Shown here: positions 60,534-64,000 of the stretch, in pieces
How positions within the stretch are numbered: position 1 is the stretch's first letter
How the letters are laid out: every line of letters begins with the position of its first letter
Source of the DNA: Egaibacter sp046050465
GTDB lineage: Bacteria; Pseudomonadota; Gammaproteobacteria; Burkholderiales; Burkholderiaceae_C
Assembly: GCA_046050465.1 (NCBI GenBank)
Contig: JBJOPS010000019.1
Span: 1 to 64,000 of the forward strand
DNA length: 64,000 nucleotides
Direction of reading: 5' to 3'
Notes under the pieces: generated by a model
Databases searched by the model: none
What the model was told of the DNA's origin: nothing
What the model saw: only the letters and a program-made list of their open reading frames with translations
Translations under genes and position numbers: made by a program

Positions 60534-61273
60534 TGTCGCCGCGAACGCAGCAAAAAGGGAAATGGATGTTTTTTGCTGCAAATTTAATAGCTATTGACGT
60601 ATATCCGACGGGGGATAGAGGCTATTTTCATTCAAATTTTCGGGCATTTTCAGCATTTTTCCTGGTTGCATTTGCCGTGGCCTTGACGGGTTGTGCCTCG
60701 CTCCCAGACAAGCCGGTTCGCCCGGTGGTGTATGACTTTGGCCCGGGCACCATCGTCGCGCAAGCGGCCAACCGCATGGCGCTGCTTCCCGCGATGGCGT
60801 TGGCCGAGATTGAAGCCAGCCCTGCGCTGGACAGCACGGCCGTGTTGTACCGTCTGGCGTATGCCGATGCGCAGCAGTTGCGGCCCTATGCGCAGGCCCG
60901 CTGGAGCATGACGCCCGCCCAACTGGTGCACCAGCGCCTGCGGGAACATTTGAGCCAGCACCGCGCCGTGATCAAGCCGGGGGAGGGCGTTGTGGCGGCT
61001 CCCGGCGCGCCATCCGTTGCCCCGCTCACCCTGCGCATCGAGCTCGAAGAGTTCAGTCAGTTGTTTGAGGCCGCTGACAAAAGCGTGGGCCTGCTGCGTC
61101 TGCGGGCAACGGTGGTGCAGGTCACGGCTCAAGGCGACAAACTCGTGGCGCAGCGCAGTTTGGTGATTCAACGGCCTGGCCCCAGTGCAGACGCCTCCGG
61201 CGGTGTTCGGGCGCTGAGCGCAGCCACCGATGCCGCGATTGTGGAGCTGGACATCTGGCTTCGGCGGTTGTGA
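60530..61273 (+). CDS. ABC-type transport auxiliary lipoprotein (PqiC-like)
   Basis: A 247-residue outer-membrane lipoprotein overlapping the MCE gene by four bases. The lipobox is LTGCASLPDK with Cys at about residue 56. The core (VVYDFGPGTIVAQAANRM, LRIELEEFSQLFEAADKS, ending AIVELDIWLRRL) fits the ABC-transport auxiliary/PqiC family, which docks MCE proteins to the outer membrane. The n-region is abnormally long. Residues about 15-35 are encoded by a dispersed repeat (AANLIAIDVYPTGDR), pushing the signal peptide some 40 residues from the first Met. A CTG at 60661 just before the hydrophobic core is the only later start-like codon. Confidence 0.87.
   Translation: MMSPRTQQKGKWMFFAANLIAIDVYPTGDRGYFHSNFRAFSAFFLVAFAVALTGCASLPDKPVRPVVYDFGPGTIVAQAANRMALLPAMALAEIEASPALDSTAVLYRLAYADAQQLRPYAQARWSMTPAQLVHQRLREHLSQHRAVIKPGEGVVAAPGAPSVAPLTLRIELEEFSQLFEAADKSVGLLRLRATVVQVTAQGDKLVAQRSLVIQRPGPSADASGGVRALSAATDAAIVELDIWLRRL
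60573..60630 (+). repeat. Dispersed ~55-bp repeat, copy J, in the lipoprotein N-terminus
   Basis: TTGCTGCAAATTTAATAGCT, ATTGACGTATATCCG, ACGGGGGATAGAGGCTATTT. It lies sense-oriented between the first Met and the lipoprotein signal peptide and is read in the same frame as the metH, glcE and alr copies. Confidence 0.78.
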
Positions 61274-61329
61274 TGTGCAGATGGCGCCGATCACAGAAGC
61301 AGTTTCAACCCGAGGTGTGATGCAAATTG

Positions 61330-62853
61330 CTAACTGGCCGTCGGCATCACGAACTCGGCACCCTTGGGTGTGCTCTCGGGCCAACGCTGCATGATGGATT
61401 TCTGCTTGGTGTAGAACCGCACGCCTTCTTCGCCATAGGCATGCATGTCGCCAAACAGGCTGCGTTTCCAGCCACCAAAGCCGTGCCAGGCCATGGGCAC
61501 CGGAATCGGCACGTTGATGCCGACCATGCCCACCTGAATGCGGCGGCTGAATTCACGCGCCACGTTACCATCGCGGGTGAAGCAGGCCACGCCGTTGCCG
61601 AACTCGTGGTCGTTGACAAGCTGCACCGCAGTGGCAAAGTCCGGCACCCGAATGCAGGCCAGCACCGGGCCGAAAATTTCTTCCTTGTAGATGCGCATCT
61701 CGGGCGTGACGTTGTCAAACAGCGTGCCACCCAGCCAGAACCCCTGCTCGCAACCCGGGCCAGCGGCTGAGCCCTTGAAGCCACGGCCATCCACCACCAG
61801 CGTGGCGCCTTCTTTCACGCCCTGTTCGATATAACCCGTGATGCGGCTGTGCGCTGCGGGTGTGACAATCGGGCCCATCTCGGCGGCCAGATTGGTGCCG
61901 TTCAGCACCTTGAGGCTGCGTGCCCGTTCGGTTACTTTGGCCACCACTTCATCGGCAATGTCGCCCACCAGCACCGCCACCGAGATCGCCATGCAGCGCT
62001 CGCCGGCTGAACCGTAGCCGGCGCCAATCAGCGCGTCCACGGCCTGGTCAATATCGGCGTCGGGCATCACCACCATGTGGTTCTTGGCGCCGCCCAGCGC
62101 CTGCACACGTTTGCCGTGGTGTGCACCGGTCTCGTAGATGTAGTTGGCAATCGGTGTGGAGCCCACGAAGCTCACGGCCTTCACATCAGGGTGCACCAGC
62201 AGTGCGTCCACGGCCTCCTTGTCACCCTGCACCACGTTGAACACACCGTCGGGCAAGCCGGCTTTCTTGAGCAAATCCGCGATGAACAGGCTGGGGCTGG
62301 GGTCAATCGGGCTGGGCTTGAGCACAAAGGTGTTGCCAGCCGCAATGGCCACCGGGAACATCCACATCGGCACCATCACCGGGAAGTTGAACGGGGTAAT
62401 ACCGGCTACCACGCCCAGCGGCTGGCGCAGCGTCCAGTTATCGATGCCGGTGGACACCTGGTCGGTGAAGTCGCCCTTGAGCAGTTGCGCAATGCCGCAG
62501 GCAAACTCGACGATGTCGATGCCGCGCGACACCTCGCCCTGCGCATCGGTGAACACCTTGCCGTGTTCGGCGGTGATCATGTGGGCCAGGTCATCCTTGT
62601 GCAGGTTGAGCAGCTCCAGAAATTTGAATAGCACGCGAGCGCGGCGAATGGGCGGCGTGTCGGCCCATGCCGGGAAAGCGGCTTGGGCGGCAGCCACGGC
62701 AGCATTCACGTCGCTGGCATTGCCCAGGCGCACCTGGCGCGCGACTGCACCGGTGGCCGGGTTGTAAACAGCTTGCGTGCGCGTGCTGGTGCCAGCGGCG
62801 CGGGCACCCCGGATGTACTGGGCAATTTCGGTGGTGGTTGCGGTATCGGGCAT
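61330..62853 (-). CDS. mmsA: CoA-acylating methylmalonate-semialdehyde dehydrogenase
   Basis: A 507-residue aldehyde dehydrogenase of the MmsA/IolA type. It has GVVAGITPFNFPVMVPMWMF, the NAD loop FVGSTPIANYIYETGAHHGK, and ALGGAKNHMVVMPDAD, where the Glu of ordinary ALDHs is replaced, as is normal for CoA-acylating members. The catalytic Cys is in GYGSAGERCMAISVAV. It converts methylmalonate or malonate semialdehyde to propionyl- or acetyl-CoA in valine, beta-alanine or inositol catabolism. No other val or iol gene is adjacent. It is divergent from a LysR gene with a strong palindrome between them. Confidence 0.95.
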   Translation of the reverse strand: MPDTATTTEIAQYIRGARAAGTSTRTQAVYNPATGAVARQVRLGNASDVNAAVAAAQAAFPAWADTPPIRRARVLFKFLELLNLHKDDLAHMITAEHGKVFTDAQGEVSRGIDIVEFACGIAQLLKGDFTDQVSTGIDNWTLRQPLGVVAGITPFNFPVMVPMWMFPVAIAAGNTFVLKPSPIDPSPSLFIADLLKKAGLPDGVFNVVQGDKEAVDALLVHPDVKAVSFVGSTPIANYIYETGAHHGKRVQALGGAKNHMVVMPDADIDQAVDALIGAGYGSAGERCMAISVAVLVGDIADEVVAKVTERARSLKVLNGTNLAAEMGPIVTPAAHSRITGYIEQGVKEGATLVVDGRGFKGSAAGPGCEQGFWLGGTLFDNVTPEMRIYKEEIFGPVLACIRVPDFATAVQLVNDHEFGNGVACFTRDGNVAREFSRRIQVGMVGINVPIPVPMAWHGFGGWKRSLFGDMHAYGEEGVRFYTKQKSIMQRWPESTPKGAEFVMPTAS

Positions 62854-62951
62854 GGTGTGTCTCGGTGGTTGGGTGATCTGCCGGCTGGCGTTGTCTGAAG
62901 TGGTAGTTTAGGCACTGCACCGGCCCGCGACAAGCGCATGGGGATGAACTG

Positions 62952-62973
62952 ATTGTTCAAAATAGTGAACAAT
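62952..62973. promoter_or_regulatory. LysR-type operator palindrome, mmsA/LysR intergenic
   Basis: ATTGTTCA-N6-TGAACAAT is a perfect 8+8 inverted repeat six bases before the LysR ATG and 98 bases before the mmsA start. Position and symmetry fit an autoregulatory LysR-type site controlling both genes. It is likely bound by the 62980 product. Confidence 0.72.
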
Positions 62974-62979
62974 AGGTGC

Positions 62980-63927
62980 ATGAATGACAGCAAAACCGAC
63001 GAACTCTGGAGCCGCCTGCATTGGCTCACGGTTCTGGCGCAGCAGGGCACTTACACCGCGGCTGCCGCCCGGCTCGGCGTGAGCAAAGCCGCCATGAGCC
63101 AGCACATGGCGGCTCTGGAGCGCATCGCCGGCGTGGCACTGGTGCGGCGCACCACGCGCAGTGTGCAGCTAACGGAAGCGGGCCAGCGTCTGGTGGACGA
63201 CACGCGTGCGCCGTTTGAGCAGATTGCCCAGACTTTTGCGCAGGTGCGTGATCTGGCCGGTGCGCCGCGTGGCCGACTGCGAGTGACGGCACCGGTGGCT
63301 TTTGCGCGCCAGCAACTCGTTCCCCGGCTGGCCGACTTTTTGCGCGAATACCCGCAAGTGCGGCTGGAGCTGGACATGTCGGACCGGCTCAGCTCCATGG
63401 CGACAGAAGGGTTCGATCTGGCCATTCGCCATACGGCGGCCGCGCCCGACACCCACGTGGCGTGGACGTTGTGTGCCACCCGCTCGGTGCTGGCGGCCAG
63501 TCGCAGCTACCTGCGGCGAAACGGCACACCAACTACGCCAGAAGATTTGGTCGCTCACAACTGCCTGCATTACCCGCGCGCGCATGACCTGCCGGTGTGG
63601 ACCTTCGAGCGTTCACCGCGCACCGCTGCACAGGTGACCGTACCGGTGTCGGGTTCGTTCTCCGCCAACAACAGCGAGGCCCTGCGCGATGCCGCGTTGA
63701 CGGGGCTGGGTATCGCACTGCTGCCGGATTTCAGTGCCCAGGCCAGTTTGCGCGCTGGCAAGCTGGTGCAGGTCTTGCCGCAATGGAAGCCGGTAGGCGC
63801 CTTTGCCGATCAACTGTATGCGATCAGGCCCTATTCGCCGCACGTACCCCGCGCTGTGACAGCATTCGTGACTTACCTGCGCCAGACGCTGGCGGCCGGA
63901 TTTGGTGAGGGCATTTCCCGTGGCTGA
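62980..63927 (+). CDS. LysR-family transcriptional regulator
   Basis: A 315-residue regulator started at ATG 62980 (MNDSKTDELWSRLHWLTVLA); a longer frame from 62953 runs through the operator. The helix-turn-helix is GTYTAAAARLGVSKAAMSQH and the substrate-binding domain follows (GRLRVTAPVAFARQQLVPRL, DLAIRHTAAAPDTHVAWTLC). It belongs by pattern to the CrgA/DsdC-like group with Leu-Pro-Asp-Phe near the end. It probably controls mmsA, the divergent neighbour. Its stop overlaps the start of the downstream kinase by eight bases. Confidence 0.92.
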   Translation: MNDSKTDELWSRLHWLTVLAQQGTYTAAAARLGVSKAAMSQHMAALERIAGVALVRRTTRSVQLTEAGQRLVDDTRAPFEQIAQTFAQVRDLAGAPRGRLRVTAPVAFARQQLVPRLADFLREYPQVRLELDMSDRLSSMATEGFDLAIRHTAAAPDTHVAWTLCATRSVLAASRSYLRRNGTPTTPEDLVAHNCLHYPRAHDLPVWTFERSPRTAAQVTVPVSGSFSANNSEALRDAALTGLGIALLPDFSAQASLRAGKLVQVLPQWKPVGAFADQLYAIRPYSPHVPRAVTAFVTYLRQTLAAGFGEGISRG

Positions 63928-64000
63928 AAAATCCATCATCTGCCTCGGCGCTGCCGTCTGGGACACCATTTTTCAGGTGGAAGACATTCCGACGGCAGGC
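63920..64000 (+). CDS. PfkB-family carbohydrate kinase, N-terminal fragment
   Basis: 27 codons are visible from GTG 63920, overlapping the LysR stop: (M)AEKSIICLGAAVWDTIFQV, then EDIPTAG. The start IxCLGAAxWDxIFxVxxIP is typical of ribokinase/PfkB sugar kinases. The gene runs off the window. Its overlap with the LysR gene suggests one transcript; the substrate is unknown. Confidence 0.75.
   Translation, partial: MAEKSIICLGAAVWDTIFQVEDIPTAG

Noticed and set aside
1..64000. CRISPR array, tRNA, rRNA, insertion sequence or prophage
   Set aside because: No regularly spaced repeat-spacer array, no cloverleaf or ribosomal RNA sequence, and no transposase, integrase or phage structural gene was recognised on either strand.

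Overview
The window reads as ordinary chromosome from a GC-rich betaproteobacterium, most likely a member of the Comamonadaceae (Rhodoferax/Polaromonas/Acidovorax-like). The grounds are the split metH with a SAH riboswitch, the glnK-amtB unit, an hpa homoprotocatechuate cluster, a gatCAB / mreBCD-mrdA head-to-head arrangement, and two kinds of short dispersed repeat that I associate with that family. That placement is from memory of gene content; no search was run. No phage, insertion sequence, tRNA, rRNA or CRISPR array was seen.

Layout. 1-7.4 kb: end of gapA, recQ, a rhodanese, and methionine synthase encoded as two proteins (homocysteine half at 2536, pterin/B12/activation half at 4457 behind a SAH riboswitch) with an antisense cyclic-nucleotide-binding gene between them. 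7.6-11.7 kb: glycine-zipper envelope protein, a small unknown gene, a divergent PilU-like ATPase, comM. 11.9-13.9 kb: sigma-54 promoter, glnK, amtB. 14-18.2 kb: sugar epimerase and lactonase, then glcE-glcF without glcD. 18.3-21.3 kb: infA, lplT, alr. 21.4-30.0 kb: an eleven-gene minus-strand run, hpaR-hpaG1-hpaG2-hpaE-MAPEG-hpaD-hpaF-hpaH-hpaI-class II aldolase-ketopantoate-reductase-like gene, which takes homoprotocatechuate to pyruvate and succinate semialdehyde under an HpaR operator. 30.1-34.1 kb: radA, a QseBC-like two-component pair and a small membrane protein. 34.1-38.9 kb: ilvE, a zinc-finger protein, then a surface-polysaccharide patch (methyltransferase, two glycosyltransferases, O-antigen-ligase-like protein). 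39-45.7 kb: second two-component pair, ampG, M48 peptidase, xth, pyrE, a DUF4124-like protein. 45.8-53.8 kb: gatB/gatA/gatC on the minus strand, then the mreB-mreC-mreD-mrdA cell-shape operon. 53.9-64 kb: TSUP permease, GMC oxidoreductase, enoyl-CoA hydratase, a four-gene MCE/Mla-like lipid transporter, mmsA with a divergent LysR regulator, and the first codons of a PfkB-type kinase.

The most interesting signal is not a gene. A dispersed repeat of about 55 bp (hairpin core close to GCTATTAAATTAATAGC, then CTCACGCATATTC and a GGGCT-AGGCC tail) occurs at least ten times. Two copies are intergenic or lie at a gene start and eight enter coding sequence. Where it lies in the sense orientation inside a gene (metH, glcE, alr, the MCE lipoprotein) it is always read in the same single open frame, giving peptides related to IATxxIAxHAYSxRA. 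An antisense copy is read through in hpaG1, and three copies supply the stop codon and last residues of genes. It behaves like a protein-coding palindromic element comparable in behaviour to the Rickettsia palindromic elements.
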